Shown: piece by piece, positions 1 to 8,316 of the stretch | Layout: each line of letters opens with the position of its first letter | How positions within the stretch are numbered: the stretch's first letter is position 1 | DNA from: Salinimicrobium sp963739625 | Lineage (GTDB): Bacteria; Bacteroidota; Bacteroidia; Flavobacteriales; Flavobacteriaceae | Length of the DNA: 64,000 bases | Direction: 5' to 3' | Assembly (NCBI GenBank): GCA_963739625.1 | Contig: CAVUAU010000011.1 | Location: 1 to 64,000 of the forward strand | The notes under the pieces: model-generated | Told to the model about the DNA's origin: nothing | What the model saw: only the letters and a program-made list of their open reading frames with translations | The model's database searches: none | Translations under genes and position numbers: made by a program

Positions 1-490
1 TGATCTTCTCCTGCAACGGATTCAGAATATTCTTAATATTTTCCTTGTTGAGCGTAGTGAATTTTTCAGATTTTTGTTCCAGGATCCTGTTGGCAAGATT
101 TTCAAAGTCTGTGGAAAATTTCTCCTGAAGCTTTTCCAGCTCTGCCTTCTGATCTCTTAGCTTTTCCTCCAGGTTTTTGTATTCCGAAGTTTTTTCGGTC
201 AGTTGATTCCGAAGCAAATCTTTTTCCTCCCGAATTCTCTCCCGTTCTTCACAAGCATCCGAAAATTGCTTTTCTATCGCCTCTTTTGTCTCACGGGACT
301 GCTCCTTTAGCTGCAGTATCTGCTGCTCAATTTGCTGTTTGTAATTATAAAACTGAAGGTTAAGTTGATCGTTTCTTTCCTGAAGCGTATTTTGAAGTGC
401 TTTATTCTTAAGGTTTGCAATAATAAAACCTATGATCCCTCCAAAAACAACTGCAGCAAAAGAAATTCCCACGAGGCCAATTTCATTCAT
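1..490 (-). CDS. rmuC: DNA recombination protein RmuC, 5' part only
   Basis: The gene runs off the left edge of the window, so only about 163 N-terminal residues are visible. They start with MNEIGL, followed by one hydrophobic segment (about residues 4-24) that anchors the protein, then a long Glu/Lys/Gln-rich coiled coil (about 35-130), then the beginning of the conserved RmuC domain (FENLANRILEQKSEKF). This anchor, coiled coil, nuclease-like domain order is the family's layout. RmuC proteins limit inversions at short repeats and act in recombination; the catalytic domain lies outside the window. The start at 490 is the only ATG before the membrane segment. The gene is codirectional with the B12 importer genes upstream but separated by about 30 bases. 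Confidence 0.88.
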   Translation of the reverse strand, partial: MNEIGLVGISFAAVVFGGIIGFIIANLKNKALQNTLQERNDQLNLQFYNYKQQIEQQILQLKEQSRETKEAIEKQFSDACEERERIREEKDLLRNQLTEKTSEYKNLEEKLRDQKAELEKLQEKFSTDFENLANRILEQKSEKFTTLNKENIKNILNPLQEKI

Positions 491-521
491 AAAAGTAGGA
501 TTTCCCTCAAAGATAAACTTT

Positions 522-1322
522 TCAGGACTTTATTCTAAAGCTTTGGCTGGTCTCGTCGAAAACAATAAGATCTGAAGGGAAAAGGTCTTCAAAAGCCCCT
601 TTTTGGATAAGCTCCTGTGGACTTCCCTGCTGAATTTTGCCTTTTTTCATCAACAGCATTTGATCGCACAGTTGCAAAGCCAGGTTGATCTCATGAGTGG
701 CGAAAATAATGGCTTTTCCTGTTTGCCGGCTCAGTTTCTTTAGCAATTGCAGTACCTGCGCCTTATGGTACATGTCCAGGTGCGAAGTGGGCTCGTCCAG
801 GATCATCACCGGCGTGTCCTGTGCCAGCGCTCTTGCGATCAATGCCTTCTGAAGCTGACCGTCGCTCAACTCATAGCATTTTTGATGCTGAAGCTCTTCA
901 ATTTGAACCAGGTCTAACGCCTTTTTTACCATTTTTCGATCCTCTGAAGTTAAGCTGCCCAGCCAGTTGGTGTAAGGCTGCCTTCCAAGGGCGACGAGCT
1001 CGGCAACGCTGAGATTCTTCGAAAGAGGCTGTTCGGTGAGTACAAGACTGATGAGGGCTGCAATTTCTTCGGAAGGAATTTCGGAACGATTTCGGCCGTT
1101 GATCAGGATTTTTCCGGCCAATTCAGGTTGTACACCGCTGATGGTCCTCAAAAAAGTGGATTTCCCGACGCCGTTCACTCCTATAACTGCCATCAATTCG
1201 CCTTCATGCAATTGAAGGTCAATACCCGAAGCAACAAGATTTTCCTGCTGTTTCTTTCGATACCCAATGTCCAGCTTTTGGGTCTCTAAAATGATATTTT
1301 TGGCAGGTGTTTCGATGGTCAA
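522..1322 (-). CDS. ABC transporter ATP-binding protein, BtuD/FecE-like
   Basis: ATPase of an iron-siderophore/cobalamin type importer, about 266 residues. Walker A GVNGVGKS lies at about residues 48-55, the signature is LSDGQ (usual LSGGQ) near residue 150, Walker B with MILDEPTSHLD follows, and the switch His is in FATHEI. The frame is open further upstream inside the permease gene, but homologous sequence only begins at LTIETP. I therefore place the start at a TTG (1320-1322) that overlaps the permease stop TGA by two bases, a coupled arrangement. It forms an operon with the permease and binding protein. Substrate is inferred to be cobalamin because the divergent operon has a B12 riboswitch; a siderophore cannot be excluded. 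Confidence 0.88.
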   Translation of the reverse strand: MTIETPAKNIILETQKLDIGYRKKQQENLVASGIDLQLHEGELMAVIGVNGVGKSTFLRTISGVQPELAGKILINGRNRSEIPSEEIAALISLVLTEQPLSKNLSVAELVALGRQPYTNWLGSLTSEDRKMVKKALDLVQIEELQHQKCYELSDGQLQKALIARALAQDTPVMILDEPTSHLDMYHKAQVLQLLKKLSRQTGKAIIFATHEINLALQLCDQMLLMKKGKIQQGSPQELIQKGAFEDLFPSDLIVFDETSQSFRIKS

Positions 1323-2350
1323 AAGAGGAATTTGCGTTTTCGTACCAGCAGCCAGATCACTACCGGTGCACCTACAAGTGAAGTGATAGCGTTTATGGGT
1401 AAAGTAAATTCGGTTCCCGGCAACTGGGCGACCGTATCGCAAAGCAACATGAGAATTGCTCCTCCAAAAATCACCGCCGGCAGGAGAACGCGGTGGTCAT
1501 TCCCCGGAACAACCTGTCTTATCAGGTGAGGAACAGCTAAACCAACAAATGCGATAGGTCCCGCAAAAGCGGTAATGCTGCCCGCCAGCAAACTGGTGGC
1601 TGTAATGAGCACAATCCTGTTCTTTTTTATGTCCATTCCGAGGCTTCTGGCATACTGTTCTCCTAAAAGTAGAGAATTGAGGTTTTTTATGCTAAAGATC
1701 GCTAGCAGGATTCCTGTTAACCAAAAAATAAACAGGATTCCCAACTCATTCCAGCTAAGATCACCCACGCTTCCATAGGACCAGAAGACAAATTGTTGCA
1801 GCTGGGCGGCCGGGCTAAAATAGGCCAGTACGCTCACCACGGCCGAGCTGAGGCTTGCAAACATAAGGCCTATTATCAAAATCGCCATGGTATCTTTAAG
1901 ACGGATAGAAGCAAGGATGACTGCCATTAATACCAGCAGGCTCCCCAAACTGGAGGCGATTGCAAGGCCCCAACTTGAGAAAAGCAGGGCAGCCGCGGCA
2001 CCTCCAAAGACCGTCGCACCCATCAACACCAGCGCCACGCCAAGACTGGCGCCGCTGCTAAGTCCCAGCACGTAAGGCCCTGCTAAAGGATTCCTGAACA
2101 TGGTTTGCATGAGCATCCCGCTTACCGCGAGTCCCGAACCCGCCAGTACTGCCGTAAAAGCCTTCGGCAGGCGGTAGTCCATGATAATATATTGCCAGCT
2201 CTCCTTGCTGCCATCTGCAGTGAAAAGGGCTGCAAATACCTCTTTAAAAGGAATGTTTACCGAACCCAGGCTGATGTTCAGCAATAAGGCTGCAACTGTG
2301 ATGAGCAACAGTATGACTAAACTTACGCTATACCTGGGCCGCTGCTCCAA
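1319..2350 (-). CDS. FecCD-family ABC transporter permease, BtuC-like
   Basis: Inner-membrane permease of 343 residues, the normal length for the FecCD/BtuC family, with about nine to ten hydrophobic segments. Family motifs visible include GSGLAVSGMLMQTMFRNPLA near residue 70-95 and AGPIAFVGLAVPHLIRQ near residue 265-280, the coupling region to the ATPase. The start is a TTG at 2348-2350 placed directly after the TAA of the binding-protein gene; there is no ATG in the expected region. The stop overlaps the start of the ATPase gene. Likely imports cobalamin together with its neighbours, by context of the B12 riboswitch. Confidence 0.9.
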   Translation of the reverse strand: MEQRPRYSVSLVILLLITVAALLLNISLGSVNIPFKEVFAALFTADGSKESWQYIIMDYRLPKAFTAVLAGSGLAVSGMLMQTMFRNPLAGPYVLGLSSGASLGVALVLMGATVFGGAAAALLFSSWGLAIASSLGSLLVLMAVILASIRLKDTMAILIIGLMFASLSSAVVSVLAYFSPAAQLQQFVFWSYGSVGDLSWNELGILFIFWLTGILLAIFSIKNLNSLLLGEQYARSLGMDIKKNRIVLITATSLLAGSITAFAGPIAFVGLAVPHLIRQVVPGNDHRVLLPAVIFGGAILMLLCDTVAQLPGTEFTLPINAITSLVGAPVVIWLLVRKRKFLF

Positions 2351-3496
2351 TTATTCCAATGGTTTATAAAAAGTTGTTTGATAATCGGGTAGTAGATCGG
2401 GATGAAAAATGGAAATGAGATCCTTTAACACCAGGTCGGGGCGGTTCGGAGCCAGCTCGTAAAAGATCACTCCGCCGGTTTCCCCTTTTTGGCTGCTGAA
2501 GGTGTAAACTTTTCTCTCCTTAAAAGCATCAAACTTTGAGTAATGTGCCGAAGCATTTTCCATTTCTTTATAAGAGGTAAATTGCGCAGGACCAACCCAA
2601 AAGTCGGCTGTTGCTGCTTTTGCAAGCACAGTTTCAAGAGAGAGGGAAAGGCTGCCGGTACTTTCGGAGTCTGCAAAAAGATAATCGGCATTAGCATCTT
2701 TGATAAAACTCGCCTGCCAGCTGTCTCCCGCCGGCAGATACCACTGGTCTTTCCACATGGCGCCAGCCAGCACTGTTGGACTTGTTTCCGCTTTTCCGGC
2801 TAACTTCTTCGCTTGAAGATAACTGTTTTCTACCTGGTCAAAAAAGGCATTTGCCGCATCAATTTTTCCGAAGAAGGCGCCAAAAAATTTGATCCATTCG
2901 GCTTTGCCCAAAGGAGAGCTTTCGGTCCAATCGGCATTGAATACCACCGGAATTCCGCTTTTTTGAATGGTTTTCAGGCTTTTGTTGCTGCCATCAATAG
3001 AAAAGCCTATCACCACATCGGGCTTCAGGTCGAGCAGGACTTCAGTATTGAGGGCTTCATTCTTGCCCAGTTCCTTTATTTTGCCATCGGTAATTCTTTT
3101 CCGGGTTTTTTCCGAAGAAATATAATCCAGCCCGGGAAATCCCGTGAGCCTGTCCTCCACGCCCAGAATCTCCAGAGCGGGGATGTGAGTGGTGGAAGTC
3201 ACCACAACATTCTTACCGGGATTTTTACCTTTTGATCGTATTCGAAGATCTTCGGGAATTTTCGCGTTTTCTTCGGTTAATAGATAGCGGTAAGCTTTTT
3301 CGGCACCCGGCCAGGGATTTTCAACCGTCACAATCTTAAAACCTGCAAACTCTTCAATGGAAAGGCCCGAGGCATACTTGATCTCTACAGGCTTTCCTGT
3401 TTTAGAAACTGTATTTTCTTTCCGATTATTTTCGGTCTTGCAACTAAAGCCAAGACAGCAAAAGCAGAAAGCAAGTATGTAAGAAATGTGTCTCAT
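2351..3496 (-). CDS. Substrate-binding lipoprotein of B12/siderophore ABC importer, BtuF-like
   Basis: Periplasmic binding protein of 381 residues. A hydrophobic signal ends in a lipobox with LGFSC, giving lipid attachment at Cys19. The two-lobed PF01497-type fold is indicated by segments such as VVVTSTTHIPALEILGVEDRLTGFPG (first lobe), LDLKPDVVIGFS, then the long bridging helix and the second lobe with KERKVYTFSS. It is the first gene of the btuFCD-like operon and diverges from the riboswitch-controlled receptor gene. The C-terminal end is directly abutted by the permease TTG start. Cobalamin as ligand is inferred from the neighbourhood, not from binding residues. Confidence 0.88.
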   Translation of the reverse strand: MRHISYILAFCFCCLGFSCKTENNRKENTVSKTGKPVEIKYASGLSIEEFAGFKIVTVENPWPGAEKAYRYLLTEENAKIPEDLRIRSKGKNPGKNVVVTSTTHIPALEILGVEDRLTGFPGLDYISSEKTRKRITDGKIKELGKNEALNTEVLLDLKPDVVIGFSIDGSNKSLKTIQKSGIPVVFNADWTESSPLGKAEWIKFFGAFFGKIDAANAFFDQVENSYLQAKKLAGKAETSPTVLAGAMWKDQWYLPAGDSWQASFIKDANADYLFADSESTGSLSLSLETVLAKAATADFWVGPAQFTSYKEMENASAHYSKFDAFKERKVYTFSSQKGETGGVIFYELAPNRPDLVLKDLISIFHPDLLPDYQTTFYKPLE

Positions 3497-3564
3497 TTAG
3501 GCTTCAAAAGTAAGATTATTTAGATTTCTTATCGCGGGATGGACTGAAATGTTTATTTTCGTCC

Positions 3565-3872
3565 TGAAACTTTGGTTCGGCTGTTTCTGAAATTCAGAAA
3601 CAAAAAAACGCCGATTAAAAGGGAATCAGGGAAAAATTAGAAGTACGATGTACGAAGTACAGAAAATTTTTCAATTGAAGTAAAAGGGAAGAACTTCTAA
3701 TTTCGTCCTTCTAACCTCTAACTTCAAACAAGCCTGAGCTGTTCCCGCAACTGTAAGCTTAGTCCCGATAACTATCGGGGTGCTTTTTGTAAACTTCAAT
3801 ACCACTGTCGCGAATTTCGGGATGGGAAGGTGAACAAAAAGACGCGAGCCAGGAGACCTGCCAAAAACAACC
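3565..3872 (+). promoter_or_regulatory. Cobalamin riboswitch upstream of btuB-like gene
   Basis: The conserved B12-riboswitch blocks occur in order: TTGGTTCGGC near 3571, GATTAAAAGGGAATCAGG at 3613-3630, CCCGCAACTGTAAGC at 3744-3758, a CCCGATA/TATCGGG hairpin at 3764-3779, CCACTGTCGCG at 3803-3813, GATGGGAAGG at 3822-3831 and the B12 box GCCAGGAGACCTGCC at 3848-3862. It ends about 40 bases before the receptor start, so it probably represses btuB and the following lipoprotein when cobalamin is plentiful, acting on translation or termination. The segment between the GGGAATCAGG block and the CCTGAG/CCCGCAACTG block is enlarged by about 100 bases (see the repeat inside it). A weak promoter-like TATTTTCG lies just upstream at 3553-3560. 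Confidence 0.9.
3635..3702. repeat. Inverted repeat inserted in a peripheral stem of the B12 riboswitch
   Basis: Ten-base perfect arms AATTAGAAGT (3635-3644) and ACTTCTAATT (3693-3702) enclose 48 bases that include the short direct repeat TACGATGTACGAAGTAC. The whole block lies between two conserved riboswitch segments that normally are much closer together, so it would extend a peripheral helix rather than break the core. Confidence 0.55.
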
Positions 3873-3908
3873 ATTAAACCTTTGGCTTTCGGGAAAAAAA
3901 GCCGGCGG

Positions 3909-5742
3909 ATGATGAAAAAACAGGTTTTCTACATCTTTTCTTTGCTTGCGCTCTGCTCCAATTTTGCATTTGGCCAGCTTGATTCCATCAATTACCTCGA
4001 TGAGGTGGTGCTTAGTGATGTGCGGCTTTATCAAAATTCTGGCGGCAACAGGCTGCAGGTTCTTAAGGATTCTACGTTGGAGCAAAATGAACCTGTGCTG
4101 AGCAACCTGCTCAAATTTAACTCTCCAATCTATTTTAAAGAAAATGGCCCGGGGATGGTAGCTTCGGCAGCCTTTAGAGGGACTACGGCTTCCCAGACAG
4201 CGGTAGTTTGGAACGGGATCAATATCAATTCGCAATTTACAGGACAAACAGATTTTAATACCATCCTCACTTCCGGCTATGACAGGATCGTGGTGCGATC
4301 TGGCGGTGGCAGTGTGCTCTACGGTAGTGGTGCCATTGGCGGCAGTGTACATCTCAATAACGACCTCGATTTTGGCCGGGGATTCAAAAACGAACTGCAG
4401 CTGCAGGCAGGAAGTTTTAGCAGCTTTTTCGGGAATTATAAAACTGAATACTCTTCAGAAAAAACAAGTGTCCAGTTCGGCCTGAGCCGCTACAGCAGCG
4501 ATAATGATTTTAAATATTTAGGGTACAGAAAAGCGGAATGAGAACGGGGATTTCCAGAACACCGGATTGAACGCGGCTGTTGCTTTTGTTCTGAATGAGC
4601 GAAATCTTCTAAAGTTTTATACCAGCTATTTCGACGGAAAAAGGGGATTTTCGGGAACACTTTCTGCTCCCTCAAAAAGCAAGTATGAAGACGTGAACAG
4701 CAGAAACCTGCTCGAGTTGGAAAGCTACTTCGGAAGTTTTACCTCTCATCTTAATCTCGCCTACCTCGATGAAACTTACAGGTTTTTTGAAAATCGTGAA
4801 AATAAGGAACACAGCTTCGGAAGGGCGAAAACAGGGATCCTGAAGTACGACCTGCAGTACCAGTTTTCAGATAAAATAAGCCTTAGCGGAATTGCGGACC
4901 TGCAACGAGTTACCGGGGAAGGTAGCAACATTGGCGAGGCAGAAAGAACGACAGGCTCGGCCGGAATTGTATTTCTACATGAAATGTCAAAGTTCTTTTA
5001 CGAGTTAAGCCTGCGGCAGGAATTTTCCGGCAATTACGATTCGCCTCTGCTGTTCGCGCTCAACAGCGGATACAGGATCTCTGAAAATTACGACCTCAAA
5101 TTCAACTTTTCAAGGAACTACCGCATTCCCACTTTTAATGATCTTTTCTGGTATTCGGGTGGCAATGTTGATCTGGAGCCCGAGAAAAGTCTGCAGGCTG
5201 AATTGGGACAGGAGTTGCACCTGGGCGGGTTCAATTTCGCGTTAACAGGTTACGTGATCAAGATTGACAACCTGCTGCGGTGGGTACCCCAGGCAAATGG
5301 TCTTTGGATACCCGAAAACACCAAAAGCGTACGCAATTATGGCGCGGAAGTTTTGGCGGGTTGGCAACAAAAAATAGCAGATGGTTACCTTAAAATGAAT
5401 GGCACTTACGCCTATACCCGCTCAAGGGATCTTGACCTGCAGAAGGAGCTTATTTATGTTCCGAAGCACAAAGTAACTGCTTCCATGGCTTACGGGATCG
5501 AACGATTTTCTGCATTTTACCAGTTCCTGTATAATGGGAGCGTTTATACTTCTTCTGATAATGAATACGAACTTGATGCTTACGCAGTTTCTAACCTGGG
5601 ACTGGAATATGACTTTCTAAATAACGACCGGGCGAGCATTGGCTTTGAGATAAGAAACCTCTGGAATGAAAATTACCAGAGCATGCCTTCACGGCCAATG
5701 CCCGGAAGAGCTTTCTATACTTCATTAACTTTTAAATTTTAA
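3909..5742 (+). pseudogene. TonB-dependent receptor, BtuB-like, with one frameshift
   Basis: Outer-membrane receptor of about 610 residues when read through, close to BtuB length. A signal peptide (MKKQVFYIFSLLALC...AFGQ) is followed by a TonB plug (about residues 30-150, with FRGTTASQTAVVWNG and SGGGSVLYGSGAIGGSV) and a beta-barrel that ends in the aromatic terminus SLTFKF. The reading frame from 3909 stops at 4541, while the continuation resumes in the next frame through 4567-5742. Removing one A from the AAAA run at 4529-4532 restores YRKRNENGDFQNT without loss. The ATG at 3909 (or the next at 3912) is chosen over an upstream TTG at 3882. Riboswitch control and the following lipoprotein point to corrinoid import. 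A sequence error is as likely as a real mutation. Confidence 0.82.
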
Positions 5743-5744
5743 AA

Positions 5745-6806
5745 ATGAACCTAAAAAACCTGTTTCTTCTTTTTGCTTTCTTCGGAATCTTCGCTTCCTG
5801 TTCGAAAGATGATCCAAAGGATCCCAATGCCGGGGAGGCCTACTACGACGGAATTTTCATTATGAACGAGGGTAATTTTGGCTCCGGAAATGCCTCGATT
5901 TCTTTTGTGGAAAACGGTACAAACGAGGTGTACCACAGGATCTTCAAAAATTCAAATTCAGGGACAAATCTTGGAGATACTGCGCAGGATATGAAGTTGA
6001 ATGAAGATCTCGCTTTTGTGGTGCTTAACGTCTCTAACAAAATAGAAATAGTAAACCGTTACACCCTGGAAAGTATAGCAACAATAACCGATGGCCTGGA
6101 GAACCCCCGAAAAATCGCATTTTTAGAAGGTAAAGCCTATGTCACCAACTGGGGCGACGGCAGCGATCCTGCCGATGATTTTGTCGCTGTTTACAATGCA
6201 GAAACTTTTGAACTGGAGCAGCAAATTCCGGTTGCCGAGGGGCCTGATGCTATTGCTGCCGAAGGTTCGAAAATATTCGTGGCTCACAGTGGTGGCTGGT
6301 CTTTCAGCAATATTGTAAGCGTGATCGATGCTACAACTGCCGAAGTCGTGGAGACGGTTGAGGTGGGCGAGGTGCCGAATTCCATGGTATTGGAAAATGG
6401 CAGTTTATGGGTGCTTTCTGCAGGCCTGCCTGCCTATGCTGAGTCTGGAGAAAGCTTCGGAAGCATTAGCAAAATAGATGCTGCTTCACTGCAGGTAGAG
6501 CAGGAGTGGCAGGTTTCGGGACATCCTGCAAATCTTGTAGAAAACAACGGAAGCTTCTATTTTACCCTGGAAAATGCGGTTTATGCCTTTGAGCCTTCCG
6601 AAGAAAGCCTTCCGCAAACTCCTCTTTTGGAGCTGAATGATGTTGACGTGCTTTACGGGTTCAACGTGATTGATTCAAAAATTTACGCTGCTTCGGCCAA
6701 TTTAGATTTCACCGGAAACGGCAGATTATTCATCTATGACCTCGCGAACAGCAATGCGGTGACTTCTTTCCAAACCGGCATTAATCCCAACGGGATCTTT
6801 CCTTAA
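5745..6806 (+). CDS. BtuG-like surface beta-propeller lipoprotein (YncE/DUF5074 type)
   Basis: Lipoprotein of 353 residues with signal MNLKNLFLLFAFFGIFASC and lipid Cys at residue 19, followed by Ser-Lys-Asp-Asp, typical of exported Bacteroidota lipoproteins. The rest is built from repeated propeller blades of the form AFLEGKAYVTNW, KIFVAHSGGW, SIVSVIDATTAEVVETVEVGEVPNSMVLENGSLWVLS. It starts two bases after the receptor stop, so both share the B12 riboswitch. In Bacteroides, BtuG is a surface propeller lipoprotein that captures cobalamin and hands it to BtuB; the same job is inferred here from fold and context. Binding itself cannot be judged from the sequence. Confidence 0.82.
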   Translation: MNLKNLFLLFAFFGIFASCSKDDPKDPNAGEAYYDGIFIMNEGNFGSGNASISFVENGTNEVYHRIFKNSNSGTNLGDTAQDMKLNEDLAFVVLNVSNKIEIVNRYTLESIATITDGLENPRKIAFLEGKAYVTNWGDGSDPADDFVAVYNAETFELEQQIPVAEGPDAIAAEGSKIFVAHSGGWSFSNIVSVIDATTAEVVETVEVGEVPNSMVLENGSLWVLSAGLPAYAESGESFGSISKIDAASLQVEQEWQVSGHPANLVENNGSFYFTLENAVYAFEPSEESLPQTPLLELNDVDVLYGFNVIDSKIYAASANLDFTGNGRLFIYDLANSNAVTSFQTGINPNGIFP

Positions 6807-6826
6807 CGACTAATGATCAGCAACAA

Positions 6827-6840
6827 AAAAATCCCGCTTT
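6827..6840 (+). terminator. Left arm of a terminator split by an IS element
   Basis: AAAAATCCCGCTTT at 6827-6840 is the exact reverse complement of AAAGCGGGATTTTT at 8276-8289. The arms would form a 14-base-pair intrinsic terminator serving the B12 operon and the convergent S41 peptidase gene, but the IS element separates them by about 1.4 kb. Confidence 0.75.
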
Positions 6841-6885
6841 AAGTGAAGTGCCCCCAAAAAGTTAGACACTATTTTGAGGTTTTTT

Positions 6886-7398
6886 ATGAGTAGAAAAATC
6901 AAATACACTAAAGCTTTTAAAATTAAGGCTGTTAAGACAGTACTTGTAGAGTGTAAAGGAATTAACGTCACTAGTGATCAATTGGGAATTGATAGGAGTG
7001 ATTTACAACGTTGGATAAAGTTTTACAAAAAGCATGGTGCTGCTGGTCTAACTCCTAGGTCATCTAATTCCACCTACACCAGAGAGTTTAAAATTCAAGT
7101 TGCTCGGAGTATTGAAGAAAAAGGATTATCTTTTAAAGCGGCAAGTTTAAAATATAATATCCCAGCTCACTCTACTGTCCGCAAATGGTATTTGACCTAT
7201 GTTACTGAAGGGATTAAAGGTCTTGTAGAGGATGGAAGAGGAAGATCAAAATCCATGAAAAACAAGTCGAAGAAATCAATTGGTAAAACGCTCTCCAAAG
7301 AAGAAGAACTTCTAAAAGAAAATGAATCTTTAAAAGCAGAATTAGCACTGCTAAAAAAGTTGCATGCCTTAGCTCAAGCCAACAAGAAAAAGCAATAG
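6886..7398 (+). CDS. IS3-family transposase OrfA
   Basis: DNA-binding half of the transposase, 170 residues from the ATG at 6886 (preceded by GAGG; a TTG at 6874 is less likely). Two helix-turn-helix units are visible, one around residues 8-60 (FKIKAVKTVLVECKGINVTSDQLGIDRSDLQRWIKFY) and one around 65-125 (FKIQVARSIEEKGLSFKAASLKYNIPAHSTVRKWY), as in IS150-type OrfA. A lysine-rich stretch and a leucine-zipper-like C-terminus (EELLKENESLKAELALLKKL) follow, used for OrfA-OrfAB multimerisation. The last codons AAG AAA AAG precede the TAG stop and give a slippery site for making OrfAB. Confidence 0.9.
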   Translation: MSRKIKYTKAFKIKAVKTVLVECKGINVTSDQLGIDRSDLQRWIKFYKKHGAAGLTPRSSNSTYTREFKIQVARSIEEKGLSFKAASLKYNIPAHSTVRKWYLTYVTEGIKGLVEDGRGRSKSMKNKSKKSIGKTLSKEEELLKENESLKAELALLKKLHALAQANKKKQ

Positions 7399-7439
7399 CC
7401 ATTGAGGAGCTAAGGCCAACGCATAAACTGTCTTTACTG

Positions 7440-8231
7440 TTGCAGCATGCCCCAATGGCCAGAAGTAGTTTTTACTATCACCAGAGTGTTCTAAAGAAAA
7501 AGGATAAATACCAGGAGATAAAACAGAAAATCCGCAGCATCTATGACAGGCATAAAGGCAGATACGGATATCGTAGGATTACCTTGGAATTAAAACAATG
7601 TGGATTTAGTATCAACCACAAAACCGTTCGTAGGTTAATGGGAGAACTTGGCTTAAAATCTCTTATTAGAGTGAAAAAGTATAAATCTTACACGGGTGAG
7701 CACGGCAAAATAGCTCCCAATCTATTAGACAGGAAGTTTGAGGCTACCAGAATGCATGAAAAATGGGTTACTGATATCACCGAATTCAAAGTGGCTGGGA
7801 AAAAGCTCTATTTGTCTCCTGTCAAGGACCTTTATAACCGGGAGATCATTAGTCACCAGCTCTCGGAGTCTCCTAACTTTGAACAGGTTTTCTCTATGTT
7901 AAACAAAGCTTTTAAAAAAATAACCAATCAGAAGGATCTTATGCTACATTCGGATCAAGGGTGGCAATACCAAATGGTTCAATATCAAAAGATCCTGGAA
8001 AGAAAAAATATTAAACAAAGCATGTCCAGAAAAGGAAATTGCTTAGACAATGCTATTGTAGAAATTTTTTTTGGAACATTAAAATCTGAATTATACTACC
8101 AAAAAAGGTATAAAAGCGTAGATGAGCTAAAAAAAGATATCGATGAGTACATTCAGTACTATAATAACGAAAGAATATCTTTGGCACTAAATGGAATGAG
8201 CCCGATACAATACCGGGCTCATCATCAATAA
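7440..8231 (+). CDS. IS3-family transposase OrfB (integrase catalytic part)
   Basis: Catalytic half with the rve integrase fold. An HTH_21-like region (IYDRHKGRYGYRRITLELKQ) precedes the DDE core: first Asp in KWVTDITEF, second Asp in MLHSDQGWQY, Glu in NAIVEIFFGTLKSE, then YYNNERISLALNGMSPIQY at the C-terminus. The frame is -1 relative to OrfA and stays open back through the end of orfA to the slippery G AAA AAG at 7386-7391, so the natural product is probably an OrfAB fusion. The listed start is the first in-frame TTG and is probably not used on its own. Confidence 0.88.
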   Translation: MQHAPMARSSFYYHQSVLKKKDKYQEIKQKIRSIYDRHKGRYGYRRITLELKQCGFSINHKTVRRLMGELGLKSLIRVKKYKSYTGEHGKIAPNLLDRKFEATRMHEKWVTDITEFKVAGKKLYLSPVKDLYNREIISHQLSESPNFEQVFSMLNKAFKKITNQKDLMLHSDQGWQYQMVQYQKILERKNIKQSMSRKGNCLDNAIVEIFFGTLKSELYYQKRYKSVDELKKDIDEYIQYYNNERISLALNGMSPIQYRAHHQ

Positions 8232-8316
8232 TTAAATCATTTGTTTAACCGTCCAACTTTTGGGGTTCAGTCCAAAAAGCGGGATTTTTGTTTGACAACA
8301 GAAATTGTTCTCTCTT

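Larger units (their letters stand above)
6844..8274 (+). mobile_element. IS3-family insertion sequence, IS150-like
   Basis: About 1.43 kb element with imperfect terminal inverted repeats: TGAAGTGCCCCCAAAAAGTT at the left end (6844) and, read on the other strand, TGGACTGAACCCCAAAAGTT at the right end (8274). Both match the usual IS3-family terminus with TG at the tip. It carries overlapping orfA and orfB with a probable -1 frameshift between them. Both ORFs are intact and the ends are complete, so it may still be active. It lies in the loop of a terminator hairpin. I could not read a clean target duplication: the flanks are AAG on the left and AAA on the right. Confidence 0.9.

Noticed and set aside
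3671..4352. Minus-strand open frames of 67 and 197 residues over the riboswitch and btuB start
   Set aside because: They are antisense shadows with no conserved domain, and the plus strand holds a clear riboswitch and receptor.
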